Shown: one piece after another, positions 23,901 to 36,900 of the stretch
Numbering within the stretch: the stretch's first letter is position 1
Layout: each line of letters begins with the position of its first letter
Assembly: GCF_022539315.1 (NCBI RefSeq)
Contig: NC_066316.1
Coordinates: 3,611,501 to 3,675,500 of the forward strand
Source: Serinus canaria
Taxonomy: Eukaryota > Chordata > Aves > Passeriformes > Fringillidae
Direction: 5' to 3'
DNA: 64,000 nucleotides
Made by a program: the position numbers and the translations under genes
The notes under the pieces: model-generated
Databases searched by the model: none
Told to the model about the DNA's origin: nothing
Seen by the model: the letters and a program-made list of their open reading frames with translations, nothing else

Positions 23901-26760
23901 GAATATGCTAGAAAAAGTGATTTTCCAGCTGTATGCAGCCATTTTCAGCACCCTGGGTGGATTGTTATTTGTGTGCAATGGAATAGCTGGGAACAGCAGG
24001 GCTGAGAAAACAGGGTCAGGTTTGCTGTGGTGGTAAAACACTGACACTGTGTTGAAGAGGGGCAGCTGCCTTCTTGGTTATTGCGTTGCTTTGCTTTGCT
24101 TCATTTTGTTTTCTTTTTGGCCACACAAATACCTGGTGCAGTCTGAGCATTTCTGAGTCTGACTGAGCTCTCTGTCTTCCTTGCCCCATTAATAATTTGT
24201 GGAATCCCCCTGGAGACTCCATCCACAGCCTGAACACAGTATCTCCTTACCTGCAGAGGTGATGAACCCATGGCTTAAAATCAGTTTCTAGAGGCAGGGT
24301 TTCTTTTCATTCACTGCTGTTTGCTGCTCCTTTCTGAGTAATTTTGGTGCAGGAGAAAGATGTGATAAATGACTAACTTCAGTGCACTTCAGGATATGTT
24401 TCTTGGGCCATTGCAACCCTTCTCTCGAGGCACAGTTGAGGGATTCTGACTTTGTGTCCATAAAGTATCCAACATATCCCTCTATAGCTGAACATATGGC
24501 CCCACTGTGCTATCCCCTGGGAATCCTGATGCTGCTGGAACATAAAGAAGTCTTCTGCAGAAATGGTTTGCAAAGTCTAAATTTGCCTTTTCCTGTGCAG
24601 CTTCACAGAGGGGCCTGCCCTGACAGCAGAGTTTCCCTCTGAATGTGGGTGCTGAGAGGGTCAGAAGCACATAATGCACAGCTTCAGCTCAGCTGCAGTC
24701 CTCTGCTGCTGTCAGAGGCATCACAGCTGACCTACAGAAACCACCCTGCCTCTGATGGCCTGCACGTGGGGAGGGAGGGGATCACAGAGCTCTTCAAACA
24801 CAAAATGCTCCACTCCTTAGACAAGCAGTGCAATTTCAGAGAAAGCAACACAATCTGTCACTTTCATTCATCTCAAATAATATTGCTACATCTTGAAGTA
24901 TTCTAGAAATCTCTTTCACTATATTGTAAACCTTAAAAAGTTTTTACACGTGCCACATGCCAGCCTTTTTTCCTTTTTTCCTGACAATTTGTAGATTTCT
25001 GTTTTCCTTTTATCCTCATTTTGGTTCTTTAATGTTCCTAACTCCCTGCATTTTAGGAATGAAGTGGGACCTCTTATAGAGCTATTATTTAAGAAGTCAT
25101 CTCTCTAGTGATGTAATTTAATATTATTTGAGATTAGTTACAAATAAAGACTAACAGTAATGTTATTGACAGCAGTCAATGGACTGAAACAGCCAAAGCA
25201 GTTCCTCATTGTTGGATGTGTGGGGTGTTTTCTTTACTTCCTGAAGTAGAGTAGTTGGAATCTATTAGTAAATGGGAACACATGGGTTATACTCAGGTAA
25301 GATGCACCCTGGGCAACTGTTATCCTGTTTAAAATAGGTTTTCAAATAACCTGTGAAGAGTAAAAGATAGAGGTCAGGATAAGTGGGGGAAAAGAAAGAT
25401 TTTGAGGGAAATACAGTAAAAAAGCCATGTGTGAGAAGGGAGACAGTATGAGGGGCAGTGGGTGTTTAGGTGAGAAAACAGCATCTGCACATCACTTCCT
25501 GTGACATTCTTGCTTGGCTGCAGGGAGCTGGTCTGAGCTGGTTTCACAGGTAATTCACCTGCTGCACAAGTGGAAAGTACAGTAATGTGCTCAGCAACTG
25601 TGAGCAAATGTCTGCCTTACCCAGAGCACAAGTATTCCATCTTGCTCACTGCTAAATGCCCCAAAGTCAAATATTTCTGCTTCTCATGGTCCAGAGTGCA
25701 CAGACCTAGCAGGGAAGTACCAGAGCTAAAAATGCATAGAAAGAGAAGAATCAGGTTGTTTCCCTACAGCTCCCTCAGGCTCCCCAGCACTGCTTGTCCT
25801 GGACTGGAATGTACTCACTGCCACAGGCTTAACTTTGAGCTTTGGGCATCTCAACAGGCTGCTAGAGTGAGGCTTTCAGTGCTCTGCCTGATGGCAGACC
25901 CTGTAATTGTCATTTTACCTGCTTAAGTGCTCTTTGCTGTGACCCAGAGACACATTTGGACAGCCTTGGAATGATCCCAGGGCAGCTCTTCTTCAATTAA
26001 ATCACTCTACAGAAGAAAATGGATGAGATTTAGGTACCAAATAATTAGTCATGCAATTCAGCTTACATATTCAATAATAATTTTTCCTGTGAAAAAAAAA
26101 AGAATGTCATTCTGTACCCATTTTTCCTATCTCTTGCCATCTTATTTCCTATTGAACAAACAACACCAGGAAAAAAACCCAAAGTTTACATTTTTTCATT
26201 TAACTGCTGAAAAACTGGAATGTGACCACAGCTACCAAGCTTTGAATGTTGTCTTATATGTGTTACTATAAATTCCATATAAACAAAATTAGAAGCCACA
26301 TTCTGCCATGGCTCTCTTGTTGTTTTAACACAGCTATGGCTTTTTCGGTGGCCCTGGTTAGTTTTTAGGTCCTTTCCTCCTAGGTAATACTTTTAATTTT
26401 GCCTGTGTGTCATTCACTCCTTGTAAGTGATTGCAGGTTCTGCCAGAGATGATGTTGGCTCCATTCTGAGCTCCAGCCAGTTACTGACTTGCTCTGCATT
26501 GCTTTTTGCTTATAGCAGTGCAAAAGAGGAAATCTTGCAAATATATTTTGAAAGCTTTAAAAGTGCTCTTGGTAAGAGCAGAGTCATCGTCAAATGAAAA
26601 CATTTCTATTTATTGTATGCAAGTGCAGTCGTGTTGTTTGTGGCCTTCGTACCCAATGAGCAGGAAATCCATTGTACTTGTACTTTTAATTTTGCATCTC
26701 TGTGAGCAATGTTCTCCCTGGGGCCTTGCAGAGGGAACCTGAGGCATAATCTTGATTTCA
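20950..26760. other. No supported gene; AT-rich unique sequence
   Basis: I find no repeat family or exon. A 16-bp perfect palindrome with a TTTAAA centre occurs at 23,426-23,441. Short TAATTA-type homeodomain core sites are scattered here as elsewhere. Open frames reach 118 codons (25,570-25,926 plus) with no domain. Confidence 0.55.
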
Positions 26761-26790
26761 GCTGCAATGCAGGAGTGCAGCTGCTCCTGG

Positions 26791-26822
26791 CGACCGCGCG
26801 CGTGACCTTCACGTACACGTGG
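26791..26822. promoter_or_regulatory. CpG and transcription-factor motif cluster
   Basis: Seven CpG dinucleotides fall in 29 bp (26,791-26,819), including CGCGCGCG at 26,795-26,802, in otherwise CpG-poor DNA. The same stretch contains GCGTG and ACGTG hypoxia-response cores, a TGACCT nuclear-receptor half site (26,803-26,808) and a CACGTG E-box (26,817-26,822). The motif density suggests a regulatory element. The alternating CG run could also simply be a short microsatellite. Confidence 0.35.
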
Positions 26823-26829
26823 GCTTTTA

Positions 26830-29800
26830 CTTGACTTCTGAGGAATCCTTTTGGAGCTTTTCTTGGCTGCTGGCTACAAAACACAACCTAGAGGGCTTAA
26901 GAATATGAAAGAAAAATCACTTTCATTAGAGGAGGGGATATTCCATCCCCTTCTCAGGAGGTGAGAGAAATGCCTTACTCGCAGAGATGGCTGATATTTG
27001 TGTGCCGACCCTTATTGTCACAGCAAGCAAAGAGTGGTCATGCAGGATATATTGCAGGCACACCTCATCCTTGTTTTCAGAGTGGCACAGGCAGTTTAGG
27101 AGACAGGAAAGTCTTTCCTAAATGTGAAAACTGATAATGCACAAGTCTCACAGCAAACCTCTGCAACATGAGTCAGGCTGCAGCAGCTTCAGGCAGGTAT
27201 TGGTGAACAACAACCCAGAGAGGTGTTTCTGGACTCCAGCACAAGGGCTGTGCTCCCTGGCTTCTCTGGGAGTCAGGGGCTTCAGAATCAGCACATTTTA
27301 CAAGTCTGGCTCTCTGGTACCTGCTGAGTCAGTTTACCTGGCGGGGCCCTTGCAATGGTGATTTTGTGTGAGCCATGTCTGCAGCTGGAGTGGGAAGCAG
27401 TGCCTGGACTGTGCAAGCAAAAAATCCCAAAGGAAAGGATCCCTCATATTTCATCCTGCCACAGTTCATCCCTGAGATTTTTGGAACAGTTGCTCACACC
27501 ATTTCCAGCATGAGAGGAAGTGCTGAGGGACTTCCTTCCATCACTGGGATGTGCCTCACCAGGAGGCCTCTCAGGGTGTTTGTGCAGCTCCACAAATGCC
27601 ATGTCACACTGTCACACTGCCCAGTGACACCCTGGATGTGCTCTTCTGCCCTGTGCTCCACTGCTGAATCACCATCACCTTCCCTCACTCATGGAGGGTA
27701 AAACAAGGCAATGCTCCCGAGCTGAGGGGAGGTAATTTAATAATTTCTCAGGGTGGAGGCTGAAAAAGAGCTCTTTCTTTCATGCTTATACATTTCCAAT
27801 CCTTATTTTTTCTTTTCTTTTTGCCAGTCTTTCTTTTTTTCTCTTTTTATCATCACTATTCATTTGTATCTATCAAACCCTGCCAATACTCAACACCTAA
27901 TTCCTTTTCTTGTTATTGAACTCTTTAAAACCCCAGAGGATGAGATCAGGCAATTCTTTAGGGGACAGCCACAATCTGTAGTGAATGAAAAACTCATGTA
28001 TTTCATCTGTCAATTAAGTTAATCAGAGGTTGATCCAAAGACTTCAGTGGGAGTGTGACAAACTGAGGACAAAGAAATCGGAGTGGGGTTGGTGTAGGGT
28101 GACTTTGCATGAATTGAAAATGGATTTGATATTTGATATTTGGTGCTCCCTTAAGTTGTGGTTGTGCTGCTGCTGTGCACTTAAGCCTGAACAGAGGCAT
28201 GTGACCAGTCCCATGGATTTCAGTGAATTGATTTCTGTGACAGAAGTCAAGTACATACATTTTGGAAGGATCCAGACCTTTATTTAGGATTCTCTTGGAA
28301 AAACAAGCATGCAAGCAAAGTGTTAGTAGTCATCTGCTGCAATATTTCCAGCAAAATTTATTTGGGTGCAGAGAGAGTAAATATTTTGCTCACAATACTC
28401 CAGGCTCAGATGTGCAAACACAGCCATCCTGTTGAGTTATGCTTTCATGGCTGTACACATAAAGAATAACAATTCAGCCAAGGTTTCAAAGCTCTTCACA
28501 AAGGCAGGGAAGTATTATCTTCATTTAGAGATGGAAAGGGCTTTAGATGAGGTGCCTGAGGTCACAAAATAACTGTATTAGTTTTGAAACCTGAGCTTAC
28601 TGTCAACCAGAATTGAAATGTAATTGTCTCTGTTCAATTGTAACTTGATTTTCATCTGTAGATTAATGTTCAGGTTTAATGGGTAAGAAGGTCAAATCTT
28701 TCTAACAGAAACATTTTTAGTCAAATTCACCCTCTTTATCTAAGCCTCATTTTTAATCACTTACAATTTATAGCTCCACTAATTGTGACTAATTACAGCA
28801 CTGTGCTGTTAAGGTAACTTAATTTCTTTACAGTTTTAGGTGTTCATGGTTTCCAGTTTTATTGCTTTAAATTGAAGCCCTGCTTGGGCAAAAGCAACAG
28901 TGTAGTGGAGATCTCAAATATTCCCCATCCCCAGGAAGCCTCTGGGATCTCAGGAATTGTGTCCCAGGACAGAGTGATTCTATTTTTTAATGCCATGATG
29001 TGTTTTAAAATGCTGCATCAAGTGTCATATTTTAATTGTCACCTTTTGACCTCTCAGCATCTCTTGCTTCCTTGGAGCCCCATGAACCCACTCTGAGCAG
29101 CAGCAAACACAACACTGACTCCAAAGCCCACGTGGGCCTGGAAGGGGGATAATTTCATCTGATTGCATTAATATTTTATTGGAAGCAGAGTGACAAAGTG
29201 GAGACTGATTGCAAACAGCAGACAATCACTGACTGGAGAGAATCCTGGCACTCCACTGGCACTTCAGATGCTTTAAGGAGCCGTTCCAAATCTGCAGGAA
29301 AATGGTTGAAACATTTTAATTCTGTAATTTAAATTGCATCACTCACTTAACCAGCTATTTTGATTGTGATTATGAAAACACTGATATGCTTAGAAAACCT
29401 AAGAAGAGCTATAGCAGTGTGTGTTACTAATAGACTTGTATGTTTTCCTTATCATTTTCTCTACCAGTAATTTATTTTAAACCAATGAAAATATAACTAT
29501 TTTGTTTCAATTGCAGAGCATTTTTAGCTTGACTCAATCAGATTCTTTTCCCAGAGGCACACAAGGTAAGAGATTATTAATGACTTTTTCCTTATTATCC
29601 ATCCCTCTGAAATGGTTACTTTAATTATGGCATCTTGATTTAATATATGTAAAAGCATTTTGTAACAGAAACCTGCACTATTTATAGAATGACTTTCACT
29701 GTTTCCTGAGATGCTGCAGTCAGGTCTTATTAGCAAAGTACAGCCTAATCCTCCAAGCATCTATCCACAGCTGTTCCCAGATTTAGCAGCTCAAAAATGC

Positions 29801-32800
29801 TGAATAATGAGGATGCTGCAAATGCTCACAGAATTTTGGAGGGATTGCTTTGGGTCAGGGTGATGCCTGTGGAAGTCTCAAGTGAATTGTTGCTTTTACT
29901 GACTCAGAATGATGCAGAGCTGTGAATCATGGCTTGGAGCAGAGGGACAGACCTCTGCCACTGTGCTGTGGGGATTGGGTTCAATGTGAAAGTAAAGCCA
30001 ACAGCTGAACCCCAAAGCCCCAGTCCAAGGGGACAGGTGGAGAGTCAGCAATGCCAGGTGGAGTTTGGAAGGCAGAGTTTTGTGCTCCAGCTCTCCCAGA
30101 CCCCACAGAGGTGACAGGAGCTCTGCCAGGAGTGCAGTGTGTGGGTGACATCCCCCAAGCTCCAGCACTGCTTCAGCCCCCAGCTCATGCAGATCCCTGG
30201 CCTCTCCTGTCTTTCCCTGGAGATCAAAGAATGCCTCAAGGTTCAGCCAGAAGTCTGAGAAGACATTTACAGCCCTCCAAATAAATCACTTTGACTTCCA
30301 TGAGTAAATCCTTTAGAAATTTGCTGCTCTTGCCTGAATCTGCCATAGTTTAAAAATTCTTATTATGGTGAAATTGCACTTTTTGTGGTTTACAGGCTCT
30401 GTGAGAGGGAAATGTCTCCTGTCCACCAGAGTGGGAGGTAGAACTCCAAACACAGATAGAATAGTTATTTTCACTTTTTTATTCTTGCAAAGGAAATCCT
30501 CCTAACTTTGTGCTCCCCTCAGCAGGGTTGCTGATAACTTTTACCATACCATGCTGGTGAAATTCTCCCTCAGTGTCTCTATCCTCTGTTGCCTAAACCA
30601 GCAAGTTTTTACTTTGTTGGTTATACCCCCTAAAAGAATTTTCAAGTTTGTTGGAGTGTTTGCTATGTTCTCTGTATCAGATCCTGAAAGAATTTCCTAG
30701 CAGGCCAGATCTCTAGTTTATATAATTCTTGGACATTTTAAAAGAAATCCTGGTTGCACTTACATGAAGAATAAATATGGTTCAAAATAGGTAATAACTT
30801 TACTCAAAATATGGAAAATATATTAAAATGCAAAAGTTAGAGATTTTCCTTGCAATACAGGGATAGATGATCAAAACTCTAGCAGGAGTGGAAAACTTCC
30901 ATGTTTTTTAAAAGATAAAAAGGGATGAGGAAGAGTAAAAATGCTTTATGTCAGATTTCACATTGGATTCATTCACTGGTGGGTCAAGAACCTAATCAGC
31001 TGCAGTATAAATGCTTTACTGTCACACTGATATGAATATGTCCCCCTCAAAATCTGAAATTTGCTACTTACTGTGTGTTTTCCTATGTGTAGAAACTAGT
31101 TCTGTCTGCTGCAAAGTTGAGCAGTACTGAACCTAAATCTATGTATTTCCCCCCAGGAAATATCCAATCATCTTAATCATGTGCTTGAATTATGCATATG
31201 AGACTGTGGAGTCTGGAGGTTATTGCTCAGGGACTGGCATCAGTGTGAGTGCATTATTAGGATGGATAAATTACACCCAGCAGGGCAATTATGGCATCCC
31301 AGTTTGCCAGGTTCTGCCTTAGCTCCAAAGGCTGGGCCAGAGCTTAGGGAGGCTGCAGTTCCAAAGTCCCCCCTCATTCTTGATGTCTGTTTTATAACAG
31401 ATCTGAGCGATGTGTCAGGGAAAAGCCTGAGATTGTTCCTTGTTCTTTCACAAGCTGCCCTCATCTCTTTTGTAGTGAGCAGGAGACAAAAAAATTGCAG
31501 CCCCACACAGAGACAGACATGGAATATTCCCATGGATGCTGTATTTCACAAGTATTCCTTGCAATTGCAAAAGCTCTGGGGGACAAAACATGCAGAATTA
31601 TGAAGATCAGCTTTTAAATTATTATATCTACTAATATATAGTTTATCACCTGCACAGGATCAGCTTGTTGACTGTTCCATTCCTTTTTGGGTTGTACTTA
31701 ACCTTTGGGATTTAGTTTTGTGGCTTTTCACTGGTTTAAGTTTTCCTGCTTCTGTCTCATAGATTAAAAACCTTCTGGAAGTTTTGTGTCAAAGTCATGT
31801 GAGTTTTGCAATGTTGGAAGAAAACACAAACAGCACACAAAAATCATTTGGGGTGAAATTGGATGGGACTCCTTGCTCTCCTCCCTGGGTGAGCTCTTAG
31901 CTCTTGGTTGCTCTCAACAGCAGTGTCTAATCAAGCTCTGAGCTGAGGAACCTGCACAGGAGACCACAGGGAATTGTTTTCATGGAAACTCAGTTTCATA
32001 TCCCATCAGATTTGTATATTATTTTAATAGAGCAGGATTTATTCAGTAGTCACAAACTTCACATTATATTTGCAATTGTAATATTATTTGAAAGTGGTGC
32101 TCCAAAAACTCCTCATTTGGGAAGTTAATGGGAATTGTTCCAGGCAGTTGTACTGATACAATAGTGTTATTTGCACCAGGAATCTAGGAATACATGAGCA
32201 CAGATGCTCTGAGATGAGAATTCTCACTGAGTCCCATGGTCAGCAGTTTGGTCACAAGAGATGTGACACTTCTTGTGTGCTTCATCTTTGTTTCCAGTGA
32301 GTCTCTGATCAGGAAATAGAGTTCGTAATGTATAATTTATGTGATTGTTTACACTGTGAGGCAGCAGTAGCAGTGCATCATTTGCAAGTGCTCTATAGAT
32401 AGAAACGTCTTTGCATGAATTAGTGGTCAAATAAGTAGTATTTGTTCAAATCAGCTCATGAAGAATTAATAAAGGAAAACCAAGAGGCCAAATGAATCCA
32501 TTTAACACCCTACTGCAAGCAGTTCCCCCATCTCTCTATTTATGATTTCATTGCTGTGTTGTTGGTATCCTATCACATGAAAAGCCATCATACTTTTTGT
32601 GGAATCCATGGTCTTATTTCTAGGAAAATAATCCCCACTGCAAGGCTCACAGATGTCTGGAGCTATTTGATTCCATTTCCCTTGGCAGAAGGCGTCCCTG
32701 GTTATTTGTGCAGGAGGAGGAAGGAACAGGCAGTGCTGGGAATGCAGCTTACTTCCAATGCTGCCTCTTTTCCTGTAGGATTGACAAAAATTGTTAGTTA

Positions 32801-32880
32801 TAGCATGATTGCATTATAGCATCCTGTACTGCTCTAACTTGTTTATTAAGTCCCACCTAATTAGATTACATGGAAACATT
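26830..32880. other. No supported gene; unique non-coding sequence
   Basis: A 12-bp palindromic E-box GCCCACGTGGGC lies at 29,126-29,137. A long pyrimidine-rich stretch at 27,775-27,870 contains CAG in acceptor-like context, but the frame after it does not continue convincingly. The 108-codon (27,375-27,701) and 126-codon (31,223-31,603) plus-strand frames have no recognised domain. Confidence 0.55.
29126..29137. promoter_or_regulatory. Palindromic CACGTG E-box
   Basis: GCCCACGTGGGC is a perfect 12-bp palindrome centred on CACGTG, the preferred site of bHLH-zip factors such as USF, MYC or TFE. Evidence is the motif alone. Confidence 0.25.
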
Positions 32881-32889
32881 TCGTCCTGG

Positions 32890-33900
32890 TGGAGATGTTC
32901 CCATGTTGCCTAATGCTGTGCAAGGTGCCAGAACCCTTGTTCTGCCATGCACAGGGCTGTTGGGGCATGGAGATGGCTGATGTGAGCCCTCTGCATCCAT
33001 CCCTCTCCCCCTTTCCTCCTGCCAGGCTGGAGGAGCCCAGGTGTCCCCCCCAGTGCCCAGGCAGTGCTGGGTGACCTCACCTGCAGACCCACGGGAGCAG
33101 GGAGGTACCTGGGGAAAGTGTGTGGGGCTCCCTGGGCTCTGCTGGGCACAAGCAGAGACAAGAGAAGGGACTGTGGATTGTCACCCCAAGTGGCTTGTGG
33201 AAAGCCACGAGTTACTGCAGAAGTCACCAGCAGCAAAGCCCTGGGGAAGGACATGGGGGAGGCAGTGCTGGTGGTGAGGCTTTGATGGGCTGCTGAGCTA
33301 ATCAGCCCTTCAGCTGCTGCAAAGGTCGTGTCACAGAGCTGACACAAACCTCCTCCTCCTCCTCTAAAGCTCTCTTATAATAATGCTGTCAGACCCCAAT
33401 TCAACTCTGGTTTTTTTACCACTTGTACAAGCAGCAGATATTCTCCCAGCACATCCCACAGAACTTTCCCCCACTCCTGTGCAGAATGCAGGGTCTTCCT
33501 TTGTGTCAGAGTTGACACCATTCATGAGGACACCGTGTGCTATAGGAGGTTCCCGCAGGTCAAGCACCCAAAAGGGCTCAGTTCTGGTGTCTCTCACAGC
33601 CCCTGGAGCTGGACAGGCCCACTGGAACCAGCTGTGGGCACTGGACTCTCCTCAGAGCACCCTGCAGCCAATGCCCAGTGCTGGCACCCTCTGCAGTCCC
33701 GTGGGGGACCCTCAGCCAGCACTGACCCTTCTCTCCACCCTGCCCCCCCAGCAGGGTGATGGTCACCCTGCTCCAGCCTGGCCAGCCAGGCATGGCTCTC
33801 AGGATCAATCCTTCTCCTCATGCCCCCCAAGGCCTCAACCTTCTCTGCAGGGAGCCCAAGAGCTGAGGGCAGCAGCTCCCTGAGGACCTGAGAGGTGTTT
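32890..33900. other. GC-rich block with long open frames, probably non-coding
   Basis: About 1 kb is clearly richer in G+C than its surroundings but poor in CpG, so it is not an ordinary CpG island. It gives overlapping open frames on both strands, including ATG-started frames of 166 codons (33,383-33,883 plus) and 145 codons (32,910-33,347 minus). Their translations are Pro/Ser/Ala-rich without domains, and opposite-strand frames of similar length overlap them, as expected when stop codons are rare. A (CCT)5 run sits at 33,349-33,363. Confidence 0.4.
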
Positions 33901-36900
33901 TTCTTCTCCTCTGCTCTCTCTCTGTGAGTACAGGCAATGCAACTGTGCTTAACCTCTCCCAGCCACAGGCTACGTGTCTCTGGATTTTCCAGGGCTAAAA
34001 CCGCTCCAAAATCATATTATATGAGATAATAATCTCTGAGATAAGAGATGTTAATAACATATCCTGTGAAACTGATGTTCCATTTCCACTCTGTTTTCAG
34101 CAGAAACCAAATACATCCCATTAAACCCAATGAGAACTGTAGCCAGCTGCCTTGACAGGGCACGTTAGAAATACAGCTTATTTTTCCCCTTCTCAAATAC
34201 ACAGAAGGTTTATTGATAATATTTTCTGTTAGCCTAAAGCATCTTTTTTAGAAACAAGTGTCTCTCTTGTGGCTCTTTATCGGTGTCACTTCAAGCTGAA
34301 ATGTTTGCAGAGCAGACCAGGAGTGCTTTCTAACCCACTTTGTGTAGATTTAAATGTATATATTATGCAGGGCAATAGGGGATCAGACTCAGTGGAGTAT
34401 CTTCAGGAATAATTGAAAGCAGGACTTGTTCCTGGTACTTTGTAAATAGCAGCAATGACTCTTCATGTTTCACACACTATTTGAGCTTTTAAAATTCTGC
34501 TGTGCCATTCAGTGGCCAGGAGTGAAAAGTGAAATCCTTTCAGATCTCTTGTGATTTAGCAGACAGCTTTAAGGGGTAAATCTGAGATAAAGACAAATAA
34601 TTAACTTTTTCAGAAGTCACTGTCAGCCAGGAGAATTTAAATCTTACTTTTAATCTTTCAGATTGACCATGAACCTTGCATTCATTTTATGTTGTATAAA
34701 ATTATGTGTTGCAATATTTAAGTAGGTAGAACTGCACTGTGGACAAAATGAAGTGTGGAAAGTGTTTTAGAGGAGATAGAAGCAAGTAAATGTGAAGTAT
34801 ATGAAAAATCTAATCAATAAGATAACAATTTCAAAATAAAAACATTAGCTGCTGGAGAGTCCACTAAATCACATCAGTTGTGTGGAGCAGCACCATTGGA
34901 TTAAATTACAGAGTGGTGAGAAGCAGAACACATCAAACACAAATAATCTCTCCCTCTCGTTTAGTTTGGTTTATAGCTGAAGGTGGAGGAATTGCTTTCC
35001 CCAGCAAGACAGAGAGAAGGAGGAAAGCAGCACATGTAGCAATCACAGCACAGCACAGCCTAAGCCATGTCACAGGTTTACAAAATGTCACACTCTGCCA
35101 TGGCAAATGAGCTGCTGTCACGCCCTTAAACAGCTCTTTTGGGCTATCCTAATGCACAAATTATGGTTGATGTCACATCTTATTACTGTTATCTTGTGGA
35201 AGATTGAAATGTTTTACTCTCTGATAGCAAATTCCTAATAATTTACCTGCCTGAGACACAAAGAAATTAGGTAGAATGCCAGTTCTTTCTGGTGTTGTAT
35301 AATATTCCCTCAGTGGCTTTTAATACACTTTGCTGCAGGAATGCATTTTGAAAATTCAATGTATATAATTTCAAGACAAAATATATGGCTTTGGTCTGAT
35401 CTAAAGCCCCCATGGCACCAGAGGAACCTGCTGGAGGGAACAGACAGTGCAGCTTTTTGCCATTTAGCCAACACAGATCGACAGGATGGCTGGGATACTC
35501 TCAGTGAGGTGAGGAAGGGCTGTGCTGAGAGGAAGATGTGATATTGAATATTGTCCTGCTCAGCCAGTGGTAAAGGTGTCATGGCAAAAACAGTGACAGC
35601 AGCACAGTGTCCTTCCCTGGAGGGTGGGTCATGTGCCATGCCAGCAAAATTAGTTTTTGCAGTATTTTAAAACAAACCAAACACTATTCCCTTGTTTGTT
35701 TCAATCCTTCAGTCTGTCAAACAAACAGGAAAGATGAGCTATAGAAATCCAGAAGGTGGAGCTCAGTCAGCAGGGTGGCAGTTTCTACATGGCTTGAAGG
35801 CACAAGGTGGATGCCCACACCTCAAGCAGTCTGTCTAGGATTATCCAAGCAGAAAGGCCTTGCAGGAAGCTGCCTGGTCATGTTTCCATACATTTGGAGG
35901 GATGTGCTCCATCACTGGCATGTTTGCTTGGAACCCTCCAGCAGGCAGGACCCAGCTGAGCAAGGGCATGCTGGGGGCTTCTCATCTCCAGGGGAACAGT
36001 CCATTCCAGGGTAGGGAGTGGAAGGAAAACTACTGGAGTGCTGGGAACAGTGCACAAAATCAGTCAGTGAGGAGTTTTGTCTGGGCAACTTTCTAAGAGT
36101 TTCAGAATACAAATCACACTGTCCAGAATTAATAGACTCCTCAACCACTGCAGTTTATTAACGTTCCTGGCGAGCCTGCAGAAATTTGGTGAATTCCATC
36201 GTGCTTCTTAAGTGGAGAGAACACTTCTTAAGCAGTTTTATTGTCCTTTTAGTATCTGACCCTGAGACTATTAGGGCTGCAAAATGATTTATAATGATGT
36301 GCTAAACTGGAGTAATTGCAGTCGTTTTATGAAGCCCTTTGTGGATGAAATGGGGACTTTGTGGGGCTGTGTTTTCTTTGAACACATTCCCTGTGCCTGT
36401 GCAGAACATGTGTGCAGCTCCTCAAGAGGGGAGGATGCAAACCATATGGTAGAGCCTGGGGTGCCAAAGTGCAGTTCTGACCTCTTAGTGATAATTTAGA
36501 TGTGTTACAAGTGTCTCCCAAAACACTGAGAACCTCTTCAGTGGTTCAATGTATGTTATTTCTCATAGTGAAATGATCTGTCAGTAACTGTAGTGATTAA
36601 GTTAATGTTCCTAATGAATAGCAGTCTCACTTTCTTCCCTATCCATATTTTCCTTGCTGTGGCTCCCAAAGATTATTTCCTTTGAGGTGATGTTTGGTTA
36701 AGCTCATGTGATTTTATTTCTGGATATTTTTCTCTGTAATTACCTGTAGGACAGTCACTTTTGACAGATTTATACACAAAGAAATGCTAATATCTAAATG
36801 TGGTTTCTCTTTGAAGTTCAGTTGAAGCTTTTCAGTTGTATTTTTCACAGTGTGCCAAGAAGACATGTTTAGGAAAATGCTGTTCTATGGTTCTGCGGGA

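Noticed and set aside
23944..23964. RE1/NRSF-like site (TTCAGCACC...)
   Set aside because: The left half site is perfect, but the right half matches GGACAG at only three of six positions and the last four bases do not fit.
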